A stretch of DNA of 42,977 nucleotides from a virus. Of this stretch, positions 22,301 through 29,972 are shown in pieces; position 1 is the stretch's first letter; each line of letters opens with the position of its first letter. Under the pieces are notes generated by a model. The model worked only from the letters and a program-made list of their open reading frames with translations, had not been told where the DNA came from and did no database searches. The position numbers were made by a program, and so were the translations under genes. The stretch spans positions 1 through 42,977 of the IMG/VR virus record IMGVR_UViG_3300028298_000013, one strand, 5' to 3'.

Positions 22301-23984
22301 TCTTCGCTTTCACGTTCTCCGCGGATACTTGATTCATCGGGAGCGCGAGCGTGTCCCCGGACGGCGCTTGGAACTGGATCTGCGTGGGGACGATCGTTCC
22401 GTCCTTTTTCGTGAATCCGGGCAAGGATCCCAGCCAAGTACCGCCTCCGGCCTGTATAATTGGCTCAAACGCCTCTTGGATAGGGGTTTTTGCCACTTTC
22501 CCTCCCGTTTGGGGAGGTTTCTGCGTTTTGGGGGCTGGTGTGGCCGGTTTGGATTTGGATGGCTCATATCCAATTTCTGAGAGTTTTACTCCGGGCTTCG
22601 TCGGTCTTTCCGTAACGACCTTTTCCGGGGTCGCTTTCAGTCCGATCGCTTCTTTCAGAGATTTCCAGTACGGACGGTCCCGGAGCGTCGTGATCTTCTC
22701 GACCGGGACCTTTATCGTGACGCCTTTCGTGAACGCTTCCTTGTAGCCTTTCGCGTTCAGTCCGAGGCCGGTGACGAGATCCAGTTCTTCCGGGGTGATG
22801 GGGTTCCCTGTCTCGCTTGGGGTCCCGAAAATGCTGCGGATCTTCACCGGGTCGATGAATACTTCGCGCGGGAGATTATATTTGTTGATGATCTCTCTCG
22901 TCAGATACTCCGAAATCTTCGGAGCGCGTTTCCCGATCCCTCCGAGAAGTAATCCTTTCCCGATAAAATCAATCATGTCAACGACAGCGGCCGTCGCTTC
23001 GGACGCTTGCTCCGGAAGGAGATCCGATATCCCTTTCCCAGCGCCGAGGATGTACGGTCTTTTCTTTATGGAGGAAACGACTTTGTTCTCGATCTCGTCG
23101 ATCGCCATGAATCCAGCGACGCCCAAAGCGACGCCGATGGGGTTCGACATAAGACCGATCGCGACCAATCCGGTCATGGGAATACTCAAAAACTCCTCAA
23201 ACGTCGGTGTATCCGGCCTCATTCCGGTGATCTCCGGCCTCCGAATCAGTTCCTTGTATTCCTGTCTGATTTCTTCAAGGGGTATCCCTTTCCAATTCTT
23301 GAGAGATTCTTCGCGGCCTTCGACGACGCCCTCTCCCAGCTTCTCTTTCATGAATTCCGGAGCGTTTTTGTAGATATGATCGAGGCGCGCTTCCCTCTCA
23401 AGATTCTGCTGGATCGCGTAGATATTATGAGATTTCGCGTTCTCGACCGCGGGATCTGCTTTATACGCGCCGGACTCCTCCGCGGCGTAATGCGCTGCGC
23501 CGGTCAATCCTCCCATGACGATCTTTCCAAGCCCTTCCATGACCGTCTTTTTGTCCGGCTTTGGAGGTCCGATCTCAAGCTCGTTCCTTCTCAGTTCCGG
23601 CGGGAGAAGTTTATCGGCCATCTGCGATTCCGTGAGTTCCTTTTTCGCCACGGTCGCGTCATACATTGCCTGTTCTTCCGGGGTCTGTGGCTTCGGCGCT
23701 TCTTTCTTAAACCGGGTACTGGACCAGTTCTCCGGCTGGTTCTGTGCCGCTTCTTGCTTCGCGATCTCCTGCTCCTTGGCGTAGGCAGCTTTCTGCTGAT
23801 CCTCAAGCTCCTTCTTCCGTTTGTTAAGAGTATCCTCAAGAGCGTTGTCGTCTTGGACCGGCGGCTCCGCAACCTTCGATAATTTCATAGGGGATCTGGC
23901 GGGAGCGGAGAGCGTGGACAGCTTTACAGGACCTTTTGGAGCGGAGATATCTGTATCGGTAGAATCAAGCGACGACAGTTTCAT
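16365..23984 (-). CDS. Giant polyvalent protein with RadC-like, zincin-like and LPD38-like parts
   Basis: Encodes 2,539 residues (about 18% of the genome), ATG at 23984 with AGGAGC. Residues 1-110 and 455-790 are charged, low-complexity linkers with repeated KLSx(L/V/I) strings (2-6, 21-25, 34-38, 467-471, 726-730). Around 250-310 there are hydrophobic glycine-rich segments. At 1263-1276, HNHPSGKVEPSPAD gives the HxH...D metal site of RadC/JAB domains. At 1549-1556, HEFGHGLD is a zinc-metalloprotease motif. Residues about 2090-2450 resemble the LPD38 region of phage polyvalent proteins (NFTIDQISA; membrane-like TYLAITAALLG). Such proteins are packed in the virion and delivered into the host. 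It follows two ejection-type genes, supporting that role here. Confidence 0.85.
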   Translation of the reverse strand: MKLSSLDSTDTDISAPKGPVKLSTLSAPARSPMKLSKVAEPPVQDDNALEDTLNKRKKELEDQQKAAYAKEQEIAKQEAAQNQPENWSSTRFKKEAPKPQTPEEQAMYDATVAKKELTESQMADKLLPPELRRNELEIGPPKPDKKTVMEGLGKIVMGGLTGAAHYAAEESGAYKADPAVENAKSHNIYAIQQNLEREARLDHIYKNAPEFMKEKLGEGVVEGREESLKNWKGIPLEEIRQEYKELIRRPEITGMRPDTPTFEEFLSIPMTGLVAIGLMSNPIGVALGVAGFMAIDEIENKVVSSIKKRPYILGAGKGISDLLPEQASEATAAVVDMIDFIGKGLLLGGIGKRAPKISEYLTREIINKYNLPREVFIDPVKIRSIFGTPSETGNPITPEELDLVTGLGLNAKGYKEAFTKGVTIKVPVEKITTLRDRPYWKSLKEAIGLKATPEKVVTERPTKPGVKLSEIGYEPSKSKPATPAPKTQKPPQTGGKVAKTPIQEAFEPIIQAGGGTWLGSLPGFTKKDGTIVPTQIQFQAPSGDTLALPMNQVSAENVKAKISALEKKYREAEKGGGETPESEEKKGPKKISSKKEKIDEEQDRVSYVYAGGSKIVKIKTDPKKAIVQLKEGIEHNKVAAKESTKILEDLKKNGAKEISENDIRLAGGDEKLALERAINMVRGHVEHNMSQIEQYKREIARLESGTPPAVVKVVDHGATPKKKPVKLSQVEKPAKKKLPPHLQEIADKTKGMTDVTPPGFGPEAKPDFGAPSRTAEDFELNPKKMADLKKGYVAISYKGKVFAAKIGSTLNGVKIFNHADLIEAKNIDFFDKKLIPGFISKAGKFVEQYPPEAKVIKVRPQRKFDVQKAVDAGDIKTIVIAYGGLNRKAEIFKNFAPSELKKISFLFKAVTKKTGRNPDDMLQSLAEEYPQLFGQYESDHQMIRALIDGTADKRMDVDKLIAEKEALDAKDAAEYDPATAAEADRIAKEELDAERSNREREAGAGDQWEAVKGATPEDDIHFFGEIVRNGRRRPLAIVGQKLVLDQKTPFMATNNSGEGSKVIGNYQTLEEAKAGVEKFFESKGVKEQGDLFGEEPTRKKREFGEARSLKQQAEVPTDLEKVGIDEKQLKMFPTSETEAAHGSEAKKEANHKKVLDSTKKAVVKVGDKYKSVYKSPFALRFKETGKLSFPSLVWDGNPASLAFAFRFLHEEAVENFWIGFMKDGVIQAVELHATGTVDEAAVHPYEMLGLGDHVQADQFFLVHNHPSGKVEPSPADLDITAKITSVLGPQGIEYAGHLILEGDQFGYLSAKKTPQVLTHEQYAATKDVGVFKKYLEWSAGEKTIIPGVGEHVRSPQALFDLAKGIQTGDNEGLLVLLDKGMRILNVLIFPKGQLSGVEAVRYAARARATGIVTINSGLNGDNYLPVKKELSKIGVRFFDNVEVLDANSYRSWSEHNAMDPGETYGPKGISEGTSASYGSGSLDEYEKQVKAAGKVKGFKLFEAFKALGKKYVSIIGERYIGAKGAAGTYKHSTDTVRTVALNAATVVIHEFGHGLDFKGKIVDEILRKTGTSKSGNPIYDSSTLQIRKEMTDLYTNHYTGGLKTHKLEVRMREGIATLLQKYIEKPSVMLANYPTLVKEFLEPGGRFYKPVTTAFLKDVQAVISQYQSLDDLGKVAARVTTDPQQTGLGKDTFLNFIERINTFWADNVFPISKMAGEAGVEMTAQDPALWLRMYNNSNALILNNIKGGRGYWTLAGDAFKKIHDFNWKNVIESLQKNGKVDDFGYWLVARDQHFQYKDLAKKKEEARLAVEALKTYAEMAGEGMNMAGDRSLQEAIEEAKGIIQRYEDLKKVLAKNGFSESVVTKAFEDHKDVFKDEADQFDKLVRADLQLLADPTVGLITPKQYAEYSSKEGYASLKRDVYDEVLGDEDQLIPVKVGKTRISSIISRKGSELTIINPLYNAIRNHAEIVRKSLKQIVYNKIGKLAKNVPGLIQQQPLKRPYDPRTKKVSYPQEKDPNIIMARDANGKRVPYLVSSFIKKVVDEILEFRNIGIFEELLTSFNRIFSKGTTGLYAPFTVTNFTIDQISAVAQTRNNYIPVYDALNEVLRTIANRQGQDYRFFEEYMILGGEKQTFMGWQDMNPSELFKKISGEKNVIMHILGAIEAGENILGLPSKYSEIITRASEYIKARKAGKPQIVALEEAGEVTAPFHHTGQLGGGSLGKTVVKSIPFFNPGIQVFAKYLRTMTGEKSRNRAIFTYLAITAALLGSQYYLYEKASRKQKDQYNDLQPEELSNNIFLPNPWGDNLIKIRIPQQMSGVGTIINMALANHYRSANYTAGDFIAAGTQILPTQANLSDPVKAFYSWIPQILKPLIEVTANVRTFPKVIPLEGMSQKNKTPGQRFTQGTLPLPKWMGRKLGVSPIMVQHLFLGYMGRVARPVLGEVPFSKDSSYNPLVKKYYFQFGRMVQRYYDIKERNAQILGDYKNDRIKLSDAEYGAAVERRGIIKGIEKEMKEFKQEESNYSREFVLDEIKRLIETK

Positions 23985-23993
23985 TTTAGCTCC

Positions 23994-24698
23994 TTAAACT
24001 TCTTCTACGTCCGGATCATTTGGATCATCAACATTCAGAACTTTGTACGTTTTTCCGTTTGAGTGCTGAAACGTTTGCCCGACTTTCGTTTCTCCGGGGA
24101 CGTAACTCTGCGTCGCTTCTTCGTCTTGAGAGACTCCGGTGAGCTTCTCAAGCTGTCTTTCGTATAATCCAGACTTGTTATCCAGCTTCTTGATCTTCTC
24201 CGCGTCTTTCTTCGGATCGAGATTTCCGAGCTGGCGTTTTATTCCGGTGAGCATGTTCTCAAGAGACACCATTCTCTGAGCGTCCCCGGTCCCTGTCTTG
24301 GTCCCGGACTCTCCGGATCTCCGGTTATACCAGCCGGCAACAGCCGTATCCTTCGCGGCCGCGGCCTTGTCTTTCGAGGTCTTTGACACGAACGTATCAT
24401 TTTCCGGTTTGGAGAATCCCGCGGAGTCTTTCTTGAGGATCTTATTCAAGAATCCACCGGAGAACTGTTTATTAACGCGCGCGGTCGCTTCCTCCGCGGA
24501 ATATCCCGCTTCGCGCAATTCTGTGTAATAAGAGAGTTTATCCTTCTCCTTCTTGAGTTTTTCTTCCTGTCCCCCGCCCTTCATCATTCCCCCAAGGAAG
24601 GAACTGAGGAACTCCGTCCCTTGGCTGGGAGCTTGATTGATCGTGATATCCGTTCCGCTGACTGTATCGCCCTGTCTCAAAAAATCATTCTCTGCCAT
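23994..24698 (-). CDS. Candidate internal virion/ejection protein, 234 residues
   Basis: ATG at 24698 with AAAGGAG. The sequence is hydrophilic, lacks cysteine and is mostly helical: MAENDFLRQGDTVSG, a Gly-rich patch (FLGGMMKGGGQ), REAGYSAEEATARVNKQF, and a coil (LENMLTGIKRQLGNLDPKKDAEKIKKL). The C-terminal 40 residues form a small beta-rich domain, VGQTFQHSNGKTYKVLNVDDPNDPD, a tail common in phage structural proteins. It lies between the 286-residue protein and the giant polyvalent protein, as ejection proteins do in podoviruses. Confidence 0.7.
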   Translation of the reverse strand: MAENDFLRQGDTVSGTDITINQAPSQGTEFLSSFLGGMMKGGGQEEKLKKEKDKLSYYTELREAGYSAEEATARVNKQFSGGFLNKILKKDSAGFSKPENDTFVSKTSKDKAAAAKDTAVAGWYNRRSGESGTKTGTGDAQRMVSLENMLTGIKRQLGNLDPKKDAEKIKKLDNKSGLYERQLEKLTGVSQDEEATQSYVPGETKVGQTFQHSNGKTYKVLNVDDPNDPDVEEV

Positions 24699-24708
24699 AA
24701 ATTCTCCT

Positions 24709-25569
24709 TTACGCGATTGCCGCGGTCACGGCCGCGGATCCAATTTGACCGAGGAACGATCCCCAATTAAAGGTTGGGGCCGGATTAGTCCCAACGGTCT
24801 TAAAATCTCCAGCGTTGAAGCCTTTCGCGGCCTGTATCGGCATTGCCATTTCCGTTCTCTGGTTCAGCCATGCTTGATATTGGCGCTCATAATCTTTCTG
24901 CTCTAACTCTCTTGGGATCGCCCCGAACGTGGTTGCCGCCGCGATCGGAGCGATTTGTGCTGCGGTTCTCGCCTTATCAAGAGATTGAGCCATCGGGACC
25001 GCGTTCAATCGGTTCATTCGCTCTTTTTCGGACATTGCTCCAAGCGTCTGCTGGAGAAAGTTCGTGGTCCTAGTATTGAGCTGCTGCCCCTCGTTTAAAG
25101 CCTCACTTGAGAAATATTTGTTCCGAGCGCCAAGCCCTTGATTCTGCGTGTTCAAGGCGTCCTGTCTTTCGGTCATGGCCGCGTCCCGAGTCGCTTTATA
25201 GAACTGAGACGTCGAAGGATCGTAATCCCCGGTCAGAGTCTTTGTGATCTCGTTTTCCGCAAGACCGAGCATAGGATTTGCGTTTGTGGCGCTGGCGTCC
25301 GTCAAATAATTCTGAAGGAATCCCATCCCGGCAGTTTCAAAACCGTTCATTCCAGCGCTCAATTTCCCGCTATAAGGAGTCCCCGGAGCAAAGCTGGGCG
25401 TATATTTTGTGATCCAATCGGCCGAGGATTTATCAACCGCTTTCTGTTCCGGAGTCCTCGTATCAATCATTTCAACCTTGCCACCCTTTCCTTTGCTCGT
25501 AGACATGCTTCCGACAGCCCCCCCGATTACTGCTGATCCCGTAACAACGCCAACGGCTATCCAAGACAT
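24709..25569 (-). CDS. Candidate ejection protein with glycine-rich hydrophobic N-terminus
   Basis: Encodes 286 residues, ATG at 25569 with GGAGGG. The N-terminus SWIAVGVVTGSAVIGGAVGS is a hydrophobic glycine-zipper-like helix. It is followed by a Pro/Ser-rich segment (SFAPGTPYSGKLSAGMNGFE) and then long Gln/Ala/Asn-rich helices (TRDAAMTERQDALNTQNQGL) to a Trp-rich end (NWGSFLGQIGSAAVTAAIA) that is again hydrophobic. This bipolar pattern is typical of podovirus internal proteins that form the trans-envelope channel. The role is inferred from pattern and position. Confidence 0.7.
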   Translation of the reverse strand: MSWIAVGVVTGSAVIGGAVGSMSTSKGKGGKVEMIDTRTPEQKAVDKSSADWITKYTPSFAPGTPYSGKLSAGMNGFETAGMGFLQNYLTDASATNANPMLGLAENEITKTLTGDYDPSTSQFYKATRDAAMTERQDALNTQNQGLGARNKYFSSEALNEGQQLNTRTTNFLQQTLGAMSEKERMNRLNAVPMAQSLDKARTAAQIAPIAAATTFGAIPRELEQKDYERQYQAWLNQRTEMAMPIQAAKGFNAGDFKTVGTNPAPTFNWGSFLGQIGSAAVTAAIA

Positions 25570-25572
25570 GAT

Positions 25573-26046
25573 TTAACCCTCCAAGTGTTTTGTTTTGAAT
25601 TCTTGAAATTCTTTGTAATCTTTCGCAATCACGACTCTTTCGATCTCCATGAGATCCGTTTCGTTCGTCGCGTGAACGGTGATCCAAATCGTGTCCTCAA
25701 GCGCCAAGACGATTCTCTTGGTCCCAGCCTTTGAAATGATCGAGAGCGGAGCTTTGAGATGTTCCTTGCCTTCATGCTCGGTAATGACGAGGACCTCTCC
25801 TTTTAGAATAAAATTAGGATGGTCGTGTTTATGAATTTTCCCGACAACGCATGTCCCTTTCGGGATGAAGATCTCCCGGACGTACATTCCCGGAGCGAAT
25901 TTGTGGGTAAGGGGACATTGATCAGAATCCCCGAAAAACGCTCCCGGAAGTTTGGAAAGCTCATCTTGGAACGCGAGGATCTTCTCTCTTGAGACTTCGC
26001 GCGCCACTTCTTTCTCTTTGATCTTTTCAAGGACTTGAGCGTTCAT
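25573..26046 (-). CDS. Cupin-fold protein
   Basis: Encodes 157 residues from ATG 26046, which overlaps the previous stop (TGATG); the frame is open further up to 26115 but lacks a start signal. After a helical N-terminus (NAQVLEKIKEKEVAREVSREK), residues 55-140 read YVREIFIPKGTCVVGKIHKHDHPNFILKGEVLVIT and IISKAGTKRIVLALEDTIWITVHAT. The double beta motif with His-x-His-x(several)-Glu and a final His matches a cupin. Cupins in tail loci of phages are sometimes sugar-active or structural; no substrate can be inferred here. Confidence 0.75.
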   Translation of the reverse strand: MNAQVLEKIKEKEVAREVSREKILAFQDELSKLPGAFFGDSDQCPLTHKFAPGMYVREIFIPKGTCVVGKIHKHDHPNFILKGEVLVITEHEGKEHLKAPLSIISKAGTKRIVLALEDTIWITVHATNETDLMEIERVVIAKDYKEFQEFKTKHLEG

Positions 26047-26393
26047 CAAAACACCAGTACCGTTATTGTTGGAGAGGAAACAGAACTTTTCAAATAAAGC
26101 GTGGTCGCTGTCCAAGCCGAAGATCCATTGTAGATGTCTCCGGTTTTGTCTTTTGAGACAACCATGTACCCTGTCGGAATTTTTCTGAGATTATGCGTAA
26201 TCTCTAATTCCGTACCTACGACAGCGCTCAAAGTCACGGTTTGAATATTGCAATCAAAGTTATCTTGAAAAATAAGACCTTTTGTGAGAATTAAGGAGAG
26301 TTGTTCCGTGAGTTTCTGAAATGTTTTTTCGAGATTCTTCTCAAACTCAGTCTCCGCGGGCGCTCTCCCTGTGTTTACCTTGTCGAGTTGCAT
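26046..26393 (-). CDS. Small tail-locus protein, 115 residues
   Basis: ATG at 26393 shares its first base with the previous TAA (TAATG). The N-terminal half is helical (ETEFEKNLEKTFQKLTEQLSLIL). The C-terminal half is beta-rich: VTLSAVVGTELEITHNLRKIPTGYMVVSKDKTGDIY, then STTVxVF-like end SSPTITVLVF. This N-LRKIP-GY pattern is common in small podovirus tail or collar proteins of unknown role. It is tightly coupled to the tail-hub gene. Confidence 0.65.
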   Translation of the reverse strand: MQLDKVNTGRAPAETEFEKNLEKTFQKLTEQLSLILTKGLIFQDNFDCNIQTVTLSAVVGTELEITHNLRKIPTGYMVVSKDKTGDIYNGSSAWTATTLYLKSSVSSPTITVLVF

Positions 26394-27931
26394 TATGGTT
26401 TCTCCACGTTTCCAGAATCCATGTAATAAGGGATAAGCGATCTGAAAGTGAAATATCCTTTAGGATCAAGATTCTCACATTTGAAACGAATGGTTGGAGA
26501 GATAACGTCGAAATAAACTGTTCGCTTCTTGATCTCTGGGGTAAGAGTCAGGGTCTTTACGAAGGTCCAAGAGTCTCCCTCGTCCAAGGAATAGTAAACG
26601 TCAATGCTTGTTCCGGACGCCCAAACGTCGAGTTGATACCATTCTTGATCGTTCTCCGGTCCGATCTGGCCGGAGTCACCAAGACCGCAGAAATCCCGAC
26701 TTTCGTGAGAGGCGGTATAGACGTCCCCTCCATCCGTCAAGATGCGAGGATCGCGCCTGTAACATAGACCGTCGTCACGGCCGAACACTTGAAAAGGAAA
26801 ATCCGCTTGCCCGGATTGATCCGACCATTTCCACGATTGAGAGAGCCATGCCCCGACAAGATCCGTCCAGCGAATATTAGTCGTTTGCGTGAAATTTGTT
26901 CCGCAAAGACAATTAAACGCTGTGTCCTTGTACCAGAATCCAAGATCGTATTTGTATTTCCATACTTCCGTCGGGACGGTGTTTCCGGTGACGGTTATAA
27001 AGAACCAGATCTCTTTATATTCGTCCACCATTATGGCCCAGCAAGAGTTATTAACAGAACGATTCAAGCGATTGAAAACAAACTCACGGATCGGTCCCCC
27101 GATATCGTCAATCCGGACGCCGTTATTCACATGAAAATCGGTCGTCCCCATATAGAAATGCTTTCCATCGGCTTCCGCGAGAGCGCGAGGAGCGTAAAGT
27201 CCCCGGTCTTGAGAGTGAATGATAAAACTGAAAATATCAGCGGTAGCGACAAGCCAACCCCGGTATGTCATCCCGAATTTGTAGACAAAAATATACTCTC
27301 CCATCTTCTTGACGCGCCGGATCTCCGTGGGATCATCGGTAAAAAGAACCGAACCCGCGTTATTCGTACTCCAGTTTGTCGGATCTCCGGTGTCGCACCA
27401 AGCTCCTTTTGTCGGAATCGCCAGACCCCCCTCGTTCAAATTTGCGATAAAGACGTAAGGAGTCATATATTCCATGAAACGAGCTTTTGGAGGATTTCCG
27501 GCAAGGACCGCGCTGTTCCCGACGTCCGAGATCTTTCTGATGCTATCGACGTAATTGGTGTATAGATACCAATCGAGTTCCGGGACCGTACAGCTATCGA
27601 AATAATCGTCGTCGTCCCCGGTGTGATCAGCCAAGAATCCAGTCAGATCATCGAACTTGTTCGTCGAGGAATTATATTCATAAACTTGTTTTTTCGTATG
27701 CGCGATCAATCTCTGAACGCGCGTGGAGAGTTTGAACGTGTCCAGATGAATGAACGGAATATTTCCAAACGACGGATTCCCGAACTTAGATTTTCCGTCG
27801 CGTTTCCTCAAAAGACCGCGATCGTACTGAAGATTTAAAGGGGAGCCATATCCCTCTTTCGTGAAAAGAGAGGGGATGGATAGATCGTATCCCTTGACCG
27901 GGAGAAGTTCTCCTTTTCTAAGGTATGGCAT
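26393..27931 (-). CDS. Tail hub/stabilisation-type beta-propeller protein
   Basis: Encodes 512 residues, ATG at 27931 with GGGGTAAAAT. The protein is entirely beta-rich with repeated Trp/Tyr/Asp-Gly blades: LIAHTKKQVYEYN, CTVPELDWYLYTNYVDSIRKI, GEYIFVYKFGMTYRGWLVA, GKHFYMGTTDFHVNNGVRID, IMVDEYKEIWFFIT and VWKYKYDLGFWYKD. This resembles the propeller-like stabilisation or tail-tubular B proteins of P22- and T7-type podoviruses, which sit under the portal and adaptor. It clusters with the adaptor-like gene at 29028-29711. The family is inferred from pattern. Confidence 0.72.
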   Translation of the reverse strand: MPYLRKGELLPVKGYDLSIPSLFTKEGYGSPLNLQYDRGLLRKRDGKSKFGNPSFGNIPFIHLDTFKLSTRVQRLIAHTKKQVYEYNSSTNKFDDLTGFLADHTGDDDDYFDSCTVPELDWYLYTNYVDSIRKISDVGNSAVLAGNPPKARFMEYMTPYVFIANLNEGGLAIPTKGAWCDTGDPTNWSTNNAGSVLFTDDPTEIRRVKKMGEYIFVYKFGMTYRGWLVATADIFSFIIHSQDRGLYAPRALAEADGKHFYMGTTDFHVNNGVRIDDIGGPIREFVFNRLNRSVNNSCWAIMVDEYKEIWFFITVTGNTVPTEVWKYKYDLGFWYKDTAFNCLCGTNFTQTTNIRWTDLVGAWLSQSWKWSDQSGQADFPFQVFGRDDGLCYRRDPRILTDGGDVYTASHESRDFCGLGDSGQIGPENDQEWYQLDVWASGTSIDVYYSLDEGDSWTFVKTLTLTPEIKKRTVYFDVISPTIRFKCENLDPKGYFTFRSLIPYYMDSGNVEKP

Positions 27932-27940
27932 ATTTTACCC

Positions 27941-28273
27941 CTATTTTCCTATTGATTCTTTTCCGGTTTCCGTGACCTTGCAGTTTGCGTCCAGTTTGTT
28001 CTCGCTTTTGAGTGCAGCAATCGCAAGCTCTCGTTTCTTCGCTTCGATGAGAGTTTCTAGTTCTTGAGCGGCGAGGACTTCTGCGGAAGGAGGTTGAGGA
28101 ACATTGATGATAGATAATTCTCCATCTATCTCACGGATATTTCCTATGTTTCTATTTATTATAGAAATCTTCTCAACGTCATCGGTAATAAACAGAGACT
28201 GTCCCTCCTCTAAATCTATATCTCCAGAAACTGAAACATTAATTAAGTTTTCTGAATTCTTAACATATCTCAT
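27941..28273 (-). CDS. Hypothetical tail-locus protein, 110 residues
   Basis: ATG at 28273 with AGGAGTT, 1 base after the previous stop. The first 60 residues are beta-like (NVSVSGDIDLEEGQSLFITDDVEKISIINRN) and the last 50 form a helix (SAEVLAAQELETLIEAKKRELAIAALKSE) with a single Cys. It could be a fibre-assembly or minor tail protein, since it follows the fibre-like gene. No family recognised. Confidence 0.6.
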   Translation of the reverse strand: MRYVKNSENLINVSVSGDIDLEEGQSLFITDDVEKISIINRNIGNIREIDGELSIINVPQPPSAEVLAAQELETLIEAKKRELAIAALKSENKLDANCKVTETGKESIGK

Positions 28274-28274
28274 G

Positions 28275-29018
28275 TTATTTAACTCCTATAATTATATAGT
28301 TTGCAACCGCAAGTGTAAGTCCATCGACAAGTCCTTGAATGGTTACGACTCTGGTTCCTATTGCTGTGAATACAATTCCAAAATCTGTTCTGTGCTGGTC
28401 TGCATTAAACCGCCATTGGCCGTGAGATACTAACCAATTACACTGCCCCTCTGAGTATCCTTCGGGAAGTGGAATTGTTGCTCCATTTGCAATAGTTCCG
28501 CTAAGGATAGAAATTTTTGATATCCCAGTCAGCAAACTCCCATCCACGGCGGGGAGCTTGGCGTCGGCGGTAAGAATTACCGCTCCATTCGCAGCATTGA
28601 CAGCCCCGGTCGGGACTACAACGCCACCAGCTCCGTTCGCGTCCGCGGATGATCCGGTCCCTCCGTAGGTTGTCGCGAGGACCGCGGAAAGAGCCGCGAC
28701 GTTTAATTTTCCTCCGCTGGTAAGCTGGATCACGGTGTTATCAGCCATGACAAGAAAAAGCTCGACCTTCCCAGTGATCGTTTTTCCGAAAAGACGGACA
28801 GTGCCGGCAGCTCCCAGCAGATCCGCGACTTGATCCACAAGCGTCGCTTTATTGTGATGTCCGATATTCGCGTTTCCTCCCTCGATAGCGAGAGCGACGT
28901 GATCTATCGCGAGGCGCTCCCGAACTGCGACCGTTAATCCTCGAATATCATCAGCTCCGAGACTAGCAAGCTGGTTATCAGATGGGAATGTCTCATCCCA
29001 AGTTTCCATGAACGCCAT
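28275..29018 (-). CDS. Tail-fibre-like protein, 247 residues
   Basis: ATG at 29018 with AAGGAGG. The N-terminus (MAFMETWDETFPSDNQLASLGADDIRGL) is typical of phage fibre or appendage attachment regions. A repetitive Gly/Ala/Thr-rich centre follows (TYGGTGSSADANGAGGVVVPTGAVNAAN), then a beta-rich C-terminal domain (GQWRFNADQHRTDFGIVF, VTIQGLVDGLTLAVANYII). It probably contacts the host surface. No receptor can be inferred. Confidence 0.72.
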   Translation of the reverse strand: MAFMETWDETFPSDNQLASLGADDIRGLTVAVRERLAIDHVALAIEGGNANIGHHNKATLVDQVADLLGAAGTVRLFGKTITGKVELFLVMADNTVIQLTSGGKLNVAALSAVLATTYGGTGSSADANGAGGVVVPTGAVNAANGAVILTADAKLPAVDGSLLTGISKISILSGTIANGATIPLPEGYSEGQCNWLVSHGQWRFNADQHRTDFGIVFTAIGTRVVTIQGLVDGLTLAVANYIIIGVK

Positions 29019-29027
29019 AAATCCTCC

Positions 29028-29711
29028 TTAGAGCGGTTGATTTCTCACTATTGAAGCGGCACTAAAATTGTCGTGATCGAGCTGGCGCAACAGATTAAGA
29101 CCTCCGACGAGCATGTATCCATCCCCTTCGGATCCGTTGATGTAGACTTTCCTCCAGTAATCGGAATCGGTGTAGAGCTTCACGGACGCAAAAAGCCGGT
29201 GTAACGCCCCGGCCATGATCGTTTCGTCCCAAACTGAGGAAAGGATCGAATCATCCGCGTCCTCCAGAAGATCCACCGGCTCTCCACCGAGCGGGATCTC
29301 AAGAATATACGTCTTATCCGGGATCGACGTAAGATAAATCGAGTTTTTCCAGAGTGTGTATCCCCAAGGGATCCCGACACCGGGGACAGCAGACTCCGGG
29401 TAAGGCTCAACTGTATCGTATTCCGCTTTCGTCATAAATCGCAGAGGATAGGAATTGGTTCCCTCGCTCCCGCCCATCGGATCAATGATTTTTATCGGAT
29501 TCTCGATCCGGAGAATACCCAAAGGAAGCGTAATTTCATACTGACCGACGGCGATATCCTTATACATTCGATCCTGTAATTTATGATGGCCGATCACGGA
29601 CAGCATGGCCTTATAGGTGTCATTTATCGCGGTCTTTACAGGAAGCGTATCCGCGTCGTTTCTCTTGTAGATCTGTTTAACCTTTGTCTCTAATTCCGCG
29701 AGAGTAGACAT
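29028..29711 (-). CDS. Head-to-tail adaptor-like protein
   Basis: Encodes 227 residues, ATG at 29711 with AAGGAG. A helical N-terminus (TLAELETKVKQIYKRNDADTLPVKTAINDTYKAML) precedes beta-rich segments with IPWGYTLWKNSIYL and YILEIPLGGEPVDL. Then comes a helical end, SILSSVWDETIMAGALHRLFASVKLYTD, with WRKVY. This pattern is seen in podovirus adaptor/tail-tubular-A-type proteins that bind the portal. It sits beside the tail hub gene. The family is judged from the pattern. Confidence 0.68.
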   Translation of the reverse strand: MSTLAELETKVKQIYKRNDADTLPVKTAINDTYKAMLSVIGHHKLQDRMYKDIAVGQYEITLPLGILRIENPIKIIDPMGGSEGTNSYPLRFMTKAEYDTVEPYPESAVPGVGIPWGYTLWKNSIYLTSIPDKTYILEIPLGGEPVDLLEDADDSILSSVWDETIMAGALHRLFASVKLYTDSDYWRKVYINGSEGDGYMLVGGLNLLRQLDHDNFSAASIVRNQPL

Positions 29712-29720
29712 GGATTCTCC

Positions 29721-29963
29721 TTATGTGGATCTGGATGAACTCGAACTTGAGCTGCTGGACCGAGACGAACTCGAACTGGATGAACTTGATGAACTCCGGG
29801 AGCTGGACGAGCTGTAAGAACTCGAAGAACTCGAACTCGAAGAACTCGACGAACTCGAAGATGACGAGGACGATTTTGAGGATGAGGAGCTGCTTGACGA
29901 GGAACTCGACGAGGATACCGCGTATCCTTCCGCTCGTATTCTCCAAGGATCACATTCTGACAT
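29721..29963 (-). CDS. Poly-serine protein, 80 residues
   Basis: ATG at 29963 with GAGGGGGC. After 16 ordinary residues (MSECDPWRIRAEGYAV), the rest is serine with occasional Lys, Tyr and Arg. Serine is encoded by mixed AGY and TCN codons. It is the smallest of five poly-serine proteins in the genome. It may be a linker or a surface brush; poly-serine stretches are typically flexible, and serine is an O-glycosylation acceptor. The functional claim is inference. Confidence 0.7.
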   Translation of the reverse strand: MSECDPWRIRAEGYAVSSSSSSSSSSSSSKSSSSSSSSSSSSSSSSSSSYSSSSSRSSSSSSSSSSSRSSSSSSSSSRST

Positions 29964-29972
29964 AAAGCCCCC

